Shown: positions 29,613-37,668, counted from the stretch's first letter. The stretch: 64,000 nt of DNA from Phycicoccus duodecadis (GCF_002846495.1 NZ_PJNE01000001.1:930001-994000), one strand, 5' to 3'. Translations and numbers: made by a program. Notes: generated by a model from the sequence alone, not told the origin.

Positions 29613-30202
29613 GCCTCCCAGCGCACCACCGTGCGTACCGCCGCGTCGATCTGTGCGCCCATCCGGGCGAAGACCTCGGGCCCGCGCCCGACCGGGTCCA
29701 GCACCGGCGTCACCCGGCTCGGCAGGGCGCCGAGGGCCGCCAGCAGCTCGGGCAGCGCGCGCCAGCGACCGCGCACCTCCTTGGCCCCGGCGTCGGCCAG
29801 CAGGTCGGGCCAGGAGTAGCCGGCGGCCACCGTGTCGAGCGCGGTGGCGAGGTCGACCAGCCCCACGGTGCGGCGGTGCGCTGCCGGGGCCTCGTCGAGG
29901 ACGAGGACGCGGTGCTGGTCGGACATCACGAGCACGAGCGCCTGCTGCTCGACCTCGCGGGCGACGAGGAGGCGCGCGGGGGTACTCGGCACCGGCACGT
30001 CCTTGGCCTCCAGCAGCCGCTGCGAGCCCGGGTCGACCGGCCGGCCCACCAGGGCGTGGGTGCCGGCGCTGGTGACGTCGAAGGCTCCCGGGCGCGCCCA
30101 TGCGAGGCCGTCGGCCAGCAGGGCGGCGGCGTACGGGGACCGGCAGATGTTGCCCGTGCAGACGGTGAGGAGGCGGACAGGGACCGCGGCGGCATCACTC
30201 AT
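29597..30202 (-). CDS. Low-molecular-weight protein-tyrosine phosphatase
   Basis: 201 residues. The P-loop CTGNICRSPYAA near residue 15 is the C-x5-R-S signature of LMW-PTPs. The candidate general acid is the Asp of LDPVGRGPEVFARM near the C-terminus. Relatives act with tyrosine kinases in capsule and exopolysaccharide control, and this gene lies beside the rhamnose genes, but no kinase gene is here. A TAGGCT hexamer is 10 nt before the ATG. Confidence 0.9.
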   Translation of the reverse strand: MSDAAAVPVRLLTVCTGNICRSPYAAALLADGLAWARPGAFDVTSAGTHALVGRPVDPGSQRLLEAKDVPVPSTPARLLVAREVEQQALVLVMSDQHRVLVLDEAPAAHRRTVGLVDLATALDTVAAGYSWPDLLADAGAKEVRGRWRALPELLAALGALPSRVTPVLDPVGRGPEVFARMGAQIDAAVRTVVRWEAQFAR

Positions 30203-30215
30203 GACACCCGTCAGC

Positions 30216-31409
30216 CTAGGTCAGCGCGCGGCCGACCCCCGCGCCCGGGCGGCTCGCGAGCCGCCGGACCGCCTCGGCGACGGCGTCCGCGACCCCGGCG
30301 TCGAACACCGACGGCACGATCCGCTCGGGGGTCGGGTCCGTCACGAGGTCGGCGATGGCGCGGGCCGCCGCCAGCTTCATGGCCTCGGTGACCTTCGGGG
30401 CGCCGGCGTCGAGCGCGCCGCGGAAGATGCCGGGGAACGCGAGCACGTTGTTGATCTGGTTCGGGAAGTCCGAGCGCCCGGTGGCGACGATCGCGGCGTG
30501 CCGGTGCGCGACGTCGGGGTGCACCTCGGGCTGCGGGTTCGCGAGCGCGAAGACGATGCCGCCCGGGGCCATCGTCGCCACCTGCTCCTCGGGCACCGTC
30601 CCGCCCGAGACGCCGATGTAGCAGTCGGCACCGGCCAGCGCCGCCGCCAGCGACCCGGTCACGCCGCGCGGGTTCGTCGAGACCGCCAGGCGCTGCTTGT
30701 GCTCGGCGAGGTCGGGCCGCGAGGGCGCGATGACGCCGCGGGAGTCGCACACCACGACGTCGCGGACCCCGGCCCGCTGGAGCAGCCGCGTCACCGCGAC
30801 CCCGGCGGCCCCGGCGCCGGCCACGACGACGCGCAGGTCCTCGAGGCGACGGCCCAGGACCCGCACCGCGTTGTACAGGCCGGCCAGCACCACGATGGCG
30901 GTGCCGTGCTGGTCGTCGTGGAAGACGGGGATGTCGAGCCGGTCGCGCAGCTGCTCCTCGATGGCGAAGCAGCGCGGAGCCGAGATGTCCTCCAGGTTGA
31001 TGCCGCCGTAGCTCGGGGCGATGCGGGCGATGGCCTCGACCAGCTCCTCGACGGTGCCGGTCTCCATCACCACGGGCACGGCGTCGATGCCGGCGAAGTG
31101 CTTGAAGAGCACCGCCTTGCCCTCCATCACCGGCATCGCGGCCAGCGGGCCGATGTCGCCCAGCCCGAGCACCGCCGTCCCGTCGCTGATGACGGCGACG
31201 GTGTTGGCGCGGGCGGTGTAGCGGGCCGAGAGGCTCGGGTCGGCGGCAATGGCCAGCGAGACCTCGGCGACCCCGGGCGTGTACAGCAGCGCCAGGTCGG
31301 CCCGGTCGCGCAGGGGCTGCGTGGCGTGTACGCCCAGCTTGCCGCCCTCGTGGGCGCGGAAGACCGGGCTCTCGGGGTCGAAGGACGGCAGGACGGGGGA
31401 CGCGGACAC
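30216..31409 (-). CDS. NAD(P)-dependent malic enzyme
   Basis: Oxidative decarboxylation of malate to pyruvate. 397 residues, the short bacterial form without a phosphotransacetylase domain. The malic N-domain has YTPGVAEVS and LEDISAPRCFAIE; DDQHGTAIVVLAGL leads into the NAD domain (VVAGAGAAGVAV) and ANPQPEVHPD. The GTG at 31409 has GGAGGAG 6 nt upstream, and the longer in-frame extension (to 31559) is rejected on that basis. Cofactor preference cannot be assigned. Confidence 0.95.
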   Translation of the reverse strand: MSASPVLPSFDPESPVFRAHEGGKLGVHATQPLRDRADLALLYTPGVAEVSLAIAADPSLSARYTARANTVAVISDGTAVLGLGDIGPLAAMPVMEGKAVLFKHFAGIDAVPVVMETGTVEELVEAIARIAPSYGGINLEDISAPRCFAIEEQLRDRLDIPVFHDDQHGTAIVVLAGLYNAVRVLGRRLEDLRVVVAGAGAAGVAVTRLLQRAGVRDVVVCDSRGVIAPSRPDLAEHKQRLAVSTNPRGVTGSLAAALAGADCYIGVSGGTVPEEQVATMAPGGIVFALANPQPEVHPDVAHRHAAIVATGRSDFPNQINNVLAFPGIFRGALDAGAPKVTEAMKLAAARAIADLVTDPTPERIVPSVFDAGVADAVAEAVRRLASRPGAGVGRALT

Positions 31410-31634
31410 GATGGCTCCTCCAGGGGCACGGGAGCGCGCGCCGTCAGGGCGCTGCGCGAGGGGGTGGTGCGGGCCCGAGGGAGGGTTCGTCTCGGTCGTC
31501 ACGGGGCGGGGGTGGCCGCCGGCGCCTTCATCATGACCCGCGGGCCCGGGACGTGGCAATGCCGCAGGGTGTGACCCGCGTCGCGCCGGTCCGCCCCTCC
31601 GCCGCTGTCACACCGGCGGTGGCAGGATCGCGGC
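31410..31634. other. 225-bp interval between malic enzyme and sodX
   Basis: Divergent intergenic region that must hold promoters for malic enzyme (minus) and sodX-sodN (plus). I do not see a convincing Nur/Fur-type AT-rich box or a TANNNT at leaderless distance. Confidence 0.3.
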
Positions 31635-31961
31635 ATGCGCCTGCCCCTGCCCGCCCTGGTCCGGGTGCGCGGGCGGTCCATGCTCCCGACCTACCGCGAC
31701 GGTGACGTGCTCCTGGTGCTGCGGGGGCTGCGGCCCCGGCCCGGGCGGGTGCACGTCGTCCGTCTCCCGCCGACCGCCGACGGGGTGGCCCGGCCGGTGG
31801 CGGTCAAGCGGGTGACCGGGCCCGACCCGGGCGACCGCACCCGGTGGTGGCTCGACGCGGACAACCCCGCCGAGGGCGTCACGTCCTTCGACGTCGGGTC
31901 CGTGACCGGCGACGACGTCCTGGCGGTGGTCGCAGGGATGGTGTGGCGACCCCTGGGGTAG
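31635..31961 (+). CDS. sodX: Nickel superoxide dismutase maturation protease (S26/S24-like)
   Basis: 108 residues, a minimal S26-type serine peptidase domain without a membrane anchor. Catalytic Ser15 in VRGRSMLPTYRDGD and Lys58 in PVAVKRVTG fit the Ser-Lys dyad. It is immediately upstream of sodN (47-nt gap), and its expected role is removing the SodN propeptide so that the N-terminal His binds nickel. In Streptomyces sodX lies next to sodN as well. The assignment rests on motif plus neighbourhood. Confidence 0.9.
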   Translation: MRLPLPALVRVRGRSMLPTYRDGDVLLVLRGLRPRPGRVHVVRLPPTADGVARPVAVKRVTGPDPGDRTRWWLDADNPAEGVTSFDVGSVTGDDVLAVVAGMVWRPLG

Positions 31962-32008
31962 GTTGAGGAACGACCACCGAGTCCCGACCGCAAGGAGTGT
32001 GCGACACC

Positions 32009-32404
32009 ATGCTGTCCCTGTTCCGCATCACCGAGGTCTCGGCCCACTGCGACCTTCCCTGCGGCGTCTACGACCCCGCCCAGGCACGCATCGAGGCCGA
32101 GTCGATCAAGGCGATCATCGCCAAGGTCGCCGACAACGACGACCCCGACTTCCGCACCCGCGCCATCCTCATCAAGGAGCAGCGCTCCGAGCTGGTCAAG
32201 CACCACCTCTGGGTGCTCTGGACCGACTACTTCAAGGCCCCCCACTTCGAGAAGTACCCGCAGCTGCACACCCTCTTCAACGAGGCGACGAAGCTCGCGG
32301 GCGCCTCCGGCACCAAGGGCGAGCTCGACGCGGCCAAGGCCGACGAGCTGCTGGCCAAGATCGACGAGATCGCGGCGATCTTCGCCGAGACCAAGAAGGC
32401 CTGA
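32009..32404 (+). CDS. sodN: Superoxide dismutase, nickel type
   Basis: 131 residues. A 12-residue propeptide ending VSA precedes HCDLPCGVYD, the nickel hook in which mature His1, Cys2 and Cys6 bind the metal. The four-helix-bundle body has IKEQRSELVKHHLWVLWTDYFK and PHFEKYPQLHTLF. The ATG at 32009 has AAGGAG 11 nt upstream; a GTG at 31997 lies on the ribosome binding site itself and is rejected. Cytosolic superoxide defence, dependent on cleavage by SodX. Confidence 0.97.
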   Translation: MLSLFRITEVSAHCDLPCGVYDPAQARIEAESIKAIIAKVADNDDPDFRTRAILIKEQRSELVKHHLWVLWTDYFKAPHFEKYPQLHTLFNEATKLAGASGTKGELDAAKADELLAKIDEIAAIFAETKKA

Positions 32405-32420
32405 CCCCCCAGGTCCGTGG

Positions 32421-32453
32421 CGGCGGGCGTCCCCTCGGCGGGGGTGCCCGCCG
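32421..32453 (+). terminator. sodN terminator
   Basis: CGGCGGGC (32421-32428) pairs with GCCCGCCG (32446-32453), with inner CCCC/GGGG pairing. It lies between the convergent ends of sodN and manA. Confidence 0.75.
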
Positions 32454-32468
32454 TCGTCGTGTCCGGCC

Positions 32469-33629
32469 TCAGCCGGCGCCGAGGCCCGGCACGGTCACGA
32501 GGTAGACCTCGCCGCGGCCGTCGAGCACGACCTCGCCCTCGCCGGCGGGCAGGAACACCGACCCGGTGTCGCCCAGGGCCAGCGACCCCGTGCCGCTCGT
32601 GAGCGTGACCTCGCCGCGCAGGCAGAAGACCAGGCGCGGGCCGGCGCCGGGGAGCACCCGCCCCGGTGTCACCCGGTGCAGCAGGAACCGGTCGGAGGCC
32701 GAGTCGAACACCTCGACGCCGTCGCCGGCCGCCCGCCCGCGCCCCGCGACGGCGGCGGCCCGGGGGTCGACGATGCGCAGCAGCTCGGGGACGTTGACCT
32801 CCTTGGTGGTGAGCCCGGCGCGCACCACGTTGTCGGAGTTGGCCAGCACCTCGATGCCCAGCCCGCGCACGTAGGAGTGCAGCACGCCGGCGGCGACGTC
32901 GACGTACTCCCCCGGCCTCAGGACCCGGTGGTGCATGAGCAGCAGCACCACCAGCCCGATGTCGTCGGGGTGCATCTCGGCCACCTCGACCACCGCGGCA
33001 GCGGCCGTGCCGATCTCGTCGGAGCTCTCGGACAGCCGGATGCACGCGGCCACGACGTCACGGGTCAGCGCCGGGACCTCGGCCGGCGGCGTGCCGAGCA
33101 CCGCCGCCAGCACGGCGTGCGCGGGGTCGTCGGCCGTGGCGGCCCCCTCGACCAGGCGGGAGAACGCCGGGACCGCCAGTCGCCGCGCCACCTCGGCCAC
33201 GGCGGCCGGCTCGCGCATCCCGACGAAGACCTCGAAGGGCGCGATGGCGAGCAGCAGCTCGGGCTTGGCGGAGTCGTCGACGTAGACGGCGTCCCCGGTG
33301 AGCGCCCGCACCGCCACGGCCTGCTCGGCGCTGGGGTGCACCTGGATGGAGATGGCGCGCCCCGGGGCGAGGACCTTCAGCAGGAAGGGCAGCCGCGGGC
33401 CGTGCCGCTCGACACAGGCCGCGCCCAGCTCGGCCTCCGGGTCGGCCGCGACGACGGCCGCCAGGTGCGGCCGGCCGGGGCGCTCGGTGCCGGAGGGTCC
33501 GCTCTCGTGCGCGCCCATCCAGAGCTCGGACTCCGGCTCGGGAGTGGGGATGTCGCGACCCTGGAGGCTGGCGATGGCGACGTGGGAGCCCCAGGCGTCG
33601 CGGAAGACGACGGGGGTGAGGCGGTCCAC
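32469..33629 (-). CDS. manA: Mannose-6-phosphate isomerase, class I
   Basis: Zinc-dependent interconversion of fructose-6-P and mannose-6-P, supplying mannose for glycolipids and glycans. 386 residues. The metal ligands lie in ISIQVHPSAEQA (Gln/His) and, after AKPELLLAI (Glu), in GVLHSYVRGLGIEVLANSDNVVR. The GTG at 33629 has AAGGA about 6 nt upstream. It stands alone between sodN and the HD genes. Confidence 0.93.
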   Translation of the reverse strand: MDRLTPVVFRDAWGSHVAIASLQGRDIPTPEPESELWMGAHESGPSGTERPGRPHLAAVVAADPEAELGAACVERHGPRLPFLLKVLAPGRAISIQVHPSAEQAVAVRALTGDAVYVDDSAKPELLLAIAPFEVFVGMREPAAVAEVARRLAVPAFSRLVEGAATADDPAHAVLAAVLGTPPAEVPALTRDVVAACIRLSESSDEIGTAAAAVVEVAEMHPDDIGLVVLLLMHHRVLRPGEYVDVAAGVLHSYVRGLGIEVLANSDNVVRAGLTTKEVNVPELLRIVDPRAAAVAGRGRAAGDGVEVFDSASDRFLLHRVTPGRVLPGAGPRLVFCLRGEVTLTSGTGSLALGDTGSVFLPAGEGEVVLDGRGEVYLVTVPGLGAG

Positions 33630-33668
33630 GGGGTCCTTCGTGCTCGCGGGCGGTGGCGGTACCGCACT

Positions 33669-34997
33669 CTAGCGCGAGACCAACCGGCGCTCCCCGACCC
33701 GGCCCGCCGTGGCGTCCTCGACGACCCGGGTGAGGGCGTCGACGACGTCGGGGTCGTACTCGTACCCCAGGCCGAGGTGGATGCGCTCGATCGCTGCCGC
33801 GACGTCGCCCGGCTGGTCGGAGCCCCCGGTGAGGTCGTCGAAGGCGTTGGCGCACTTGATGATGCGGCTGCCCATCGGCACCTCCTCACCGAGCTCGCGG
33901 ACCTGCCGGTACGGCGTGGTCTGCAGCTCGACGTAGCGGGCCACGGTGTCGAGCGTCTCGGCCTTGCGGATGATGCGCGCGCCCTCGGCCGCGATGTCAC
34001 GCTGGTCGCTGGGCGCCGCGAGCACGGTGGCGCCGTCGGGGATGGGGTCGGTGAGCGAGATCTGCCCGAGGTCGTGCAGCAGGGCGGCGTACTCGACGTC
34101 ACGGAGCTCGCGCTCCCCGAGACCCAGCACCCGACCCATCCGCACCGACAGGTCGCTGACCCGCTCGGCGTGCCGCGACGGGGTGTAGCCGCCCTCCTCG
34201 GTGAGCCGCGACAGGGTGGCGATGAGCTGGCGGTTGGTGGCGCGGTTGCGCGCGTACTGGCCCACCGCGCTGTAGGCCATCACCAGCGGCACCAGGGCCA
34301 CCGGCAGGGCGAGCAGACCGAGGATGGGCGACATCACCGCCACCATGGGGCCGGTGACCGCGACCGCGAAGGTCAGCGGCGCGGCCTCCCCCAGCTCGTC
34401 GCGCGTGGCGGTGGTCCACGGCGTGCGCTGGCGCTCGGCCCGCACGGCGGCCACGAGCAGCAGCTCGACGACCAGCCCCACGGCGGCCGCCAGCGCCATC
34501 CCGACGGCGACCACGCCCCGTGGGACGTCGCTGCGCATCTGGTCCGACCAGAGGGTCTGGCCGCCGACCCCCCACTGCCGCACGATGGACGCGGCGATCG
34601 CGACCCCGAGCAGTCGGGCGGCGAGCGGCGCCACGGTGACGGGGAGGCGGCGCAGGCGCCTCGCCCCCGCGGCCAGGGTCAGCCCCATCGCGACGACGAG
34701 GACGACCAGGCCCGGGCCGACCTGGAAGACCGGCTGGTCCTGGATGGGGCCGACCACCGCCACCGCCAGGGCCGACGCGGACGCGAGCGGCGCGGTGTCG
34801 CGGCCGCTGGGCATCCGCAGCCGGACCAGCTCGCCCACCACGATCGCCCCGAGGAACACGGCGAGAGTGACGGCGTGGGTACCGAGCAGGGTGGGGAGGT
34901 CGCCCCCGGACAGGACCAGCGACGCGACCACGAGCACCCCCGCGGCCAGGGTGAGGGCACAGGCCAACGGGCGGGCCACCCGCAGGATCGACGTCAT
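33669..34997 (-). CDS. Polytopic membrane protein with degenerate HD-GYP domain (HD protein 2)
   Basis: 442 residues. Seven or so hydrophobic segments (~1-235) precede a cytosolic HD domain (~265-425). The HD metal residues are present in HAERVSDLS and ALLHDLGQISL. The second half looks like HD-GYP (MGSRIIKCANAFDDLT) but the HHE and GYP signatures are gone. c-di-GMP or (p)ppGpp hydrolysis is therefore doubtful; nucleotide sensing is possible. The ATG at 34997 overlaps the stop of a paralogue (ATGA). Confidence 0.85.
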   Translation of the reverse strand: MTSILRVARPLACALTLAAGVLVVASLVLSGGDLPTLLGTHAVTLAVFLGAIVVGELVRLRMPSGRDTAPLASASALAVAVVGPIQDQPVFQVGPGLVVLVVAMGLTLAAGARRLRRLPVTVAPLAARLLGVAIAASIVRQWGVGGQTLWSDQMRSDVPRGVVAVGMALAAAVGLVVELLLVAAVRAERQRTPWTTATRDELGEAAPLTFAVAVTGPMVAVMSPILGLLALPVALVPLVMAYSAVGQYARNRATNRQLIATLSRLTEEGGYTPSRHAERVSDLSVRMGRVLGLGERELRDVEYAALLHDLGQISLTDPIPDGATVLAAPSDQRDIAAEGARIIRKAETLDTVARYVELQTTPYRQVRELGEEVPMGSRIIKCANAFDDLTGGSDQPGDVAAAIERIHLGLGYEYDPDVVDALTRVVEDATAGRVGERRLVSR

Positions 34998-36262
34998 CGC
35001 TCGGTCGACGACGACGGCCGCAGCAGCGCGGTCGAGAGGGCGCGGAGCAGGTCGTCGTCGACGCCGGGGAGCGCGCGCAGCCGCTCGCGCGCCTCGGCGC
35101 TGCCCAGCACCGCGCCGTCGAGGCCACCGACCTCGGTGAGCAGGTCGTACGCGTCGGCCAGCCCGACGATGCCGCCGGGCAGCGTGGCCGGTGCCAGCCG
35201 GGTGTCGAGCGCTACCCGGTGGTCGGCGATGGGCGCCAGCGCGCCGTCGAGGAAGCTGAGGCCACCGAGGATGCCGGCGCTGCGGCGCGGGTAGTCGTCG
35301 AGGGCGGCGGAGGTGGACGCGACGCTGCGGACCACGGCCGTGGGCAGGCTGGTCTGGCCCACGTCGTGCAGCATCCCGGCCAGGCGGGTGTCGCCGATGA
35401 CCTGTGGTCGCAGGCCCAGGGCCTCGGCCATCGAGGCGCTGAGGTCGGCGACGCGGGCACTGTGACCGGTGAGATGCGGGGCCTTCGCCTCGAGGGCCGC
35501 CACCAGCACCTGGAGGGCCCGCTCCTGGCCGCGGAGCTCCTCGGCGTGCTGGCGGTACGCCCACTGGGCGACGAGCAGCGGGGCCACGACGAGCACCACC
35601 GCGGCGGCGCCCATCCCCGCCGGGATCCACAGCAGGGCGAGGAGGAACGCGATGACGCCGTACCCGAGGTTGAGCAGGCCGACGCTGGTGAGGAGCTGGT
35701 TGACCTCGGTGCGCAGTGAGACACCGGTGCTGACCCGGACGACACCGGCGAGCAGGAGGACGTTGACGACGACCTGGCACACGTCGGCGACCAGGATCGG
35801 CAGGGCGAGGTGGCGCAGCACGTCATGGACGTCGCGCAGCGCGCCGGGGTCGTGGCTGCCGCCCACCGCGAGGAAGGCGAGACCGCCCAGCGTCGCGTAG
35901 CAGGCGGCCTGGGCGGCGTTGAAGACGCGCGCCCGGACGGGGACCTTCCGGTGCTGGAGCACACCCAGGACGGCGCCCAGGATCCCAGCGCCGAAGGGCC
36001 CGACGAGCACCTGGCCCCCCAGGAGCAGCACGTTGGACAGGGACAGACGCGTCCGCCCCTCGACCACCACGTCCCCGATGAGGACCACGAAGACGGCCAG
36101 CACGAGGAAGACCGCCAGGTCGCCGCCGAGGCTGGGGCCGGCCGTGAGCACGCCGACCACCAACAGGGACACCGCAAGAAGGACGACCGCCGCGATGTAG
36201 ATCGCCGTGGTCACGGCAGTCGGTTGCGACGGTCGCCCTTCCTGGGTGTCAGCCTGGTTCAC
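34994..36262 (-). CDS. Polytopic membrane protein with degenerate HD-GYP domain (HD protein 1)
   Basis: 422 residues from the GTG at 36262. About eight membrane helices (~15-245), then HD residues in HLTGHSARVADLS and AGMLHDVGQTSLP, and a relic HD-GYP segment (ADHRVAL and GIVGLADAYDLLTE) without GYP. It is a paralogue of the following gene and translationally coupled to it, and it starts 8 nt after the stop of a 45-residue secreted peptide gene. A downstream GTG near the first helix is an alternative start. The arrangement suggests membrane sensing, but the signal is unknown. Confidence 0.83.
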   Translation of the reverse strand: MNQADTQEGRPSQPTAVTTAIYIAAVVLLAVSLLVVGVLTAGPSLGGDLAVFLVLAVFVVLIGDVVVEGRTRLSLSNVLLLGGQVLVGPFGAGILGAVLGVLQHRKVPVRARVFNAAQAACYATLGGLAFLAVGGSHDPGALRDVHDVLRHLALPILVADVCQVVVNVLLLAGVVRVSTGVSLRTEVNQLLTSVGLLNLGYGVIAFLLALLWIPAGMGAAAVVLVVAPLLVAQWAYRQHAEELRGQERALQVLVAALEAKAPHLTGHSARVADLSASMAEALGLRPQVIGDTRLAGMLHDVGQTSLPTAVVRSVASTSAALDDYPRRSAGILGGLSFLDGALAPIADHRVALDTRLAPATLPGGIVGLADAYDLLTEVGGLDGAVLGSAEARERLRALPGVDDDLLRALSTALLRPSSSTER

Positions 36263-36270
36263 GTCAGGCG

Positions 36271-36408
36271 TCAGCCGCCCCAGCCGAGACCGTTGTGCAG
36301 GGTGACCTTGGAGACCGAGGACGACGGGGCCGCGTGGGCGGCCGCCGGGACGGCGAGGCTGACGGCGGCGAGGGCGAGGACGGCGAGAGCGGCGCGGAGA
36401 GTACGCAT
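36271..36408 (-). CDS. Small secreted peptide gene (45 residues), candidate signal peptide/pheromone
   Basis: ATG at 36408 with AAAGGAA 7 nt upstream. The product has a textbook Sec signal: MRTLR, a hydrophobic core rich in Ala/Leu/Val, then AAAHA with predicted cleavage after residue 26 (A-H-A). The mature part would be 19 residues, ending in KVTLHNGLGWGG. No cysteines, no lipobox, no sortase motif. The gene is 8 nt from the HD membrane protein gene and shares its transcript. I do not recognise the family; a role as an extracellular cue for the adjacent membrane HD proteins is inference. Confidence 0.75.
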   Translation of the reverse strand: MRTLRAALAVLALAAVSLAVPAAAHAAPSSSVSKVTLHNGLGWGG

Positions 36409-36471
36409 GGACATTCCTTTCAGAGGTGGACACTCCTGACGACGCGCTCCGGGCGCTCAGGAGATGCCAGA

Positions 36472-36501
36472 AGTGTCGCACGCGCAGCGATGTGCGACAA
36501 T
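36472..36501. promoter_or_regulatory. Inverted repeat overlapping divergent promoters (peptide/HD operon and bL37)
   Basis: TGTCGCAC (36474-36481), 10-nt spacer, GTGCGACA (36492-36499). On the minus strand TTGTCG (36500-36495) and GACACT (36477-36472), 17 nt apart, look like -35/-10 for the peptide operon. On the plus strand GACAAT (36496-36501) could be a -10 for bL37. A dimeric repressor bound here would block both directions. The regulator is unknown. Confidence 0.6.
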
Positions 36502-36561
36502 CGCTCAGGCCACACCTGTTTCACGGGGGTGGCGCTCGACGACCCCATCCGAGGAGCACCC

Positions 36562-36636
36562 ATGAGCAAGCGCGCCCGCAAGCGCCGCACGCGCAAGGGC
36601 AGCAAGGCCAACCACGGCCGACGCCCCAACGCCTGA
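36562..36636 (+). CDS. 50S ribosomal protein bL37
   Basis: 24-residue, Arg/Lys-rich protein MSKRARKRRTRK... ending SKANHGRRPNA, matching the actinobacterial large-subunit protein bL37 as I recall it from mycobacterial ribosome structures. The ATG at 36562 has GAGGAG 6 nt upstream. Its position next to rsrA-sigH agrees with the location I recall in relatives. It is followed by a 21-bp terminator hairpin. Confidence 0.88.
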   Translation: MSKRARKRRTRKGSKANHGRRPNA

Positions 36637-36643
36637 CCGGCCG

Positions 36644-36689
36644 ACGACGAAGGGCCCGGTGTGCACACGCACACCGGGCCCTTCGTCGT
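36644..36689. terminator. Bidirectional terminator between bL37 and rsrA
   Basis: A perfect 21-bp inverted repeat (arms 36644-36664 and 36669-36689) with a 4-nt loop ACAC. The core is AAGGGCCCGGTGTGC and its complement. It is the strongest hairpin in the window and sits between convergent genes. Confidence 0.92.
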
Positions 36690-36699
36690 GCCGGGGGCC

Positions 36700-36969
36700 T
36701 CAGCCGTCGAGGTCCATCCGGATGGTCGTGATGCGGTGCACCACCTGCATCCGCAGGGCGGCGGGAGCCGGCTGCTCGACGCAGGAGCGACGCACGACCT
36801 CCTTGACGGCCGCGTCGAGGTCGTGCTCGGCCAGGCACGGCCGGCACTCGGCCAGGTGACCGGCGACGCGCCTGACGTCGTCGGGGCTCATCTCGCCGTC
36901 GAGGTACTCGTAGATGTGGTGCAGGACCTCGGAGCAGTCGGTGTGACCTTCGTGCCGGTGCTCTGCCAT
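36700..36969 (-). CDS. rsrA: Mycothiol-system anti-sigma factor
   Basis: 89 residues, a ZAS-family zinc anti-sigma factor. The ligands are C12 (DCSEVLHHIYEYLD), H38, C42 and C45 in HLAECRPC. Disulfide stress oxidises the cysteines, releases zinc and frees the sigma factor. Start and sigH stop overlap (TGATG), giving equimolar coupled synthesis. Confidence 0.95.
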   Translation of the reverse strand: MAEHRHEGHTDCSEVLHHIYEYLDGEMSPDDVRRVAGHLAECRPCLAEHDLDAAVKEVVRRSCVEQPAPAALRMQVVHRITTIRMDLDG

Positions 36970-37601
36970 CACTCCTCCTCCGCGCCGACGAGGCCGCGCT
37001 CGCGCGCGTAGCCGGTGAGCAGCGCCCGCAGCTGGCGCCGGCCCCGGTGGAGGCGCGACATGACGGTCCCGATGGGGGTGCCCATGATCTCGGCGATCTC
37101 CTTGTAGGCGAAGCCCTCGACGTCGGCCAGGTAGACCGCCATCCGGAAGTCCTCGGGGAGCTCCTGGAGCGCCCGGGTGACCTCGTTGTCGGGGAGGTGC
37201 TCGAGCGCCTGCGCCTCGGCGGACTTCAGCCCGGCGGAGGTGTGCGACTCGGCCCGGGCCAGCTGGTAGTCCTCGACGTCGGAGCTGTCGGACTGCTGCG
37301 GCTCGCGCTGCTTCTTGCGGTAGGTGTTGATGTAGGTGTTGGTGAGGATGCGGTACATCCACGCCTTGAGGTTGGTGCCGGGGCGGTACTGGTGGAACGC
37401 GGCGTAGGCCTTGGCGTAGGTCTCCTGGAGGAGGTCCTCGGCGTCGGCGGGGTTGCGCGTGGTCCGCATCGCGGCGGCGTACAGCTGGTCGAGGAGAGGG
37501 AGGGCCTCGCGCTCGAAGCGGGCCTGGCGCTCGGCCGGGGTCTCGGTGGCGACGTCGACCTCGGTCGGCGTCTCGTCGAGCGGGGTCTGGGGGGTGCTCA
37601 T
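36969..37601 (-). CDS. sigH: ECF sigma factor for thiol-oxidative stress (SigR/SigH)
   Basis: 210 residues. Sigma region 2 (~30-100; [39 protein letters not shown]) and region 4 (~140-200; [27 protein letters not shown]) match Streptomyces SigR and mycobacterial SigH. Its own consensus, GGAAT-N18-GTT, lies about 100 nt upstream, implying positive autoregulation. A TAGGCT hexamer 8 nt before the ATG could give a basal leaderless transcript. An in-frame ATG at 37698 would extend the protein by 32 residues; Streptomyces SigR is known to have an extended unstable isoform, but here that ATG lies within the stress promoter. Confidence 0.95.
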   Translation of the reverse strand: MSTPQTPLDETPTEVDVATETPAERQARFEREALPLLDQLYAAAMRTTRNPADAEDLLQETYAKAYAAFHQYRPGTNLKAWMYRILTNTYINTYRKKQREPQQSDSSDVEDYQLARAESHTSAGLKSAEAQALEHLPDNEVTRALQELPEDFRMAVYLADVEGFAYKEIAEIMGTPIGTVMSRLHRGRRQLRALLTGYARERGLVGAEEE

Positions 37602-37668
37602 CGCCCCCCAGCCTAGCCGGGCGCGCCGCGGGGTCGTGGTGTCGAGGACGAACACGTGCTGACCTTCC

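Noticed and set aside
31410..31559. 50-codon N-terminal extension of malic enzyme
   Set aside because: It is Pro/Gly/His-rich without similarity, and the GTG at 31409 has an ideal GGAGGAG site 6 nt upstream.
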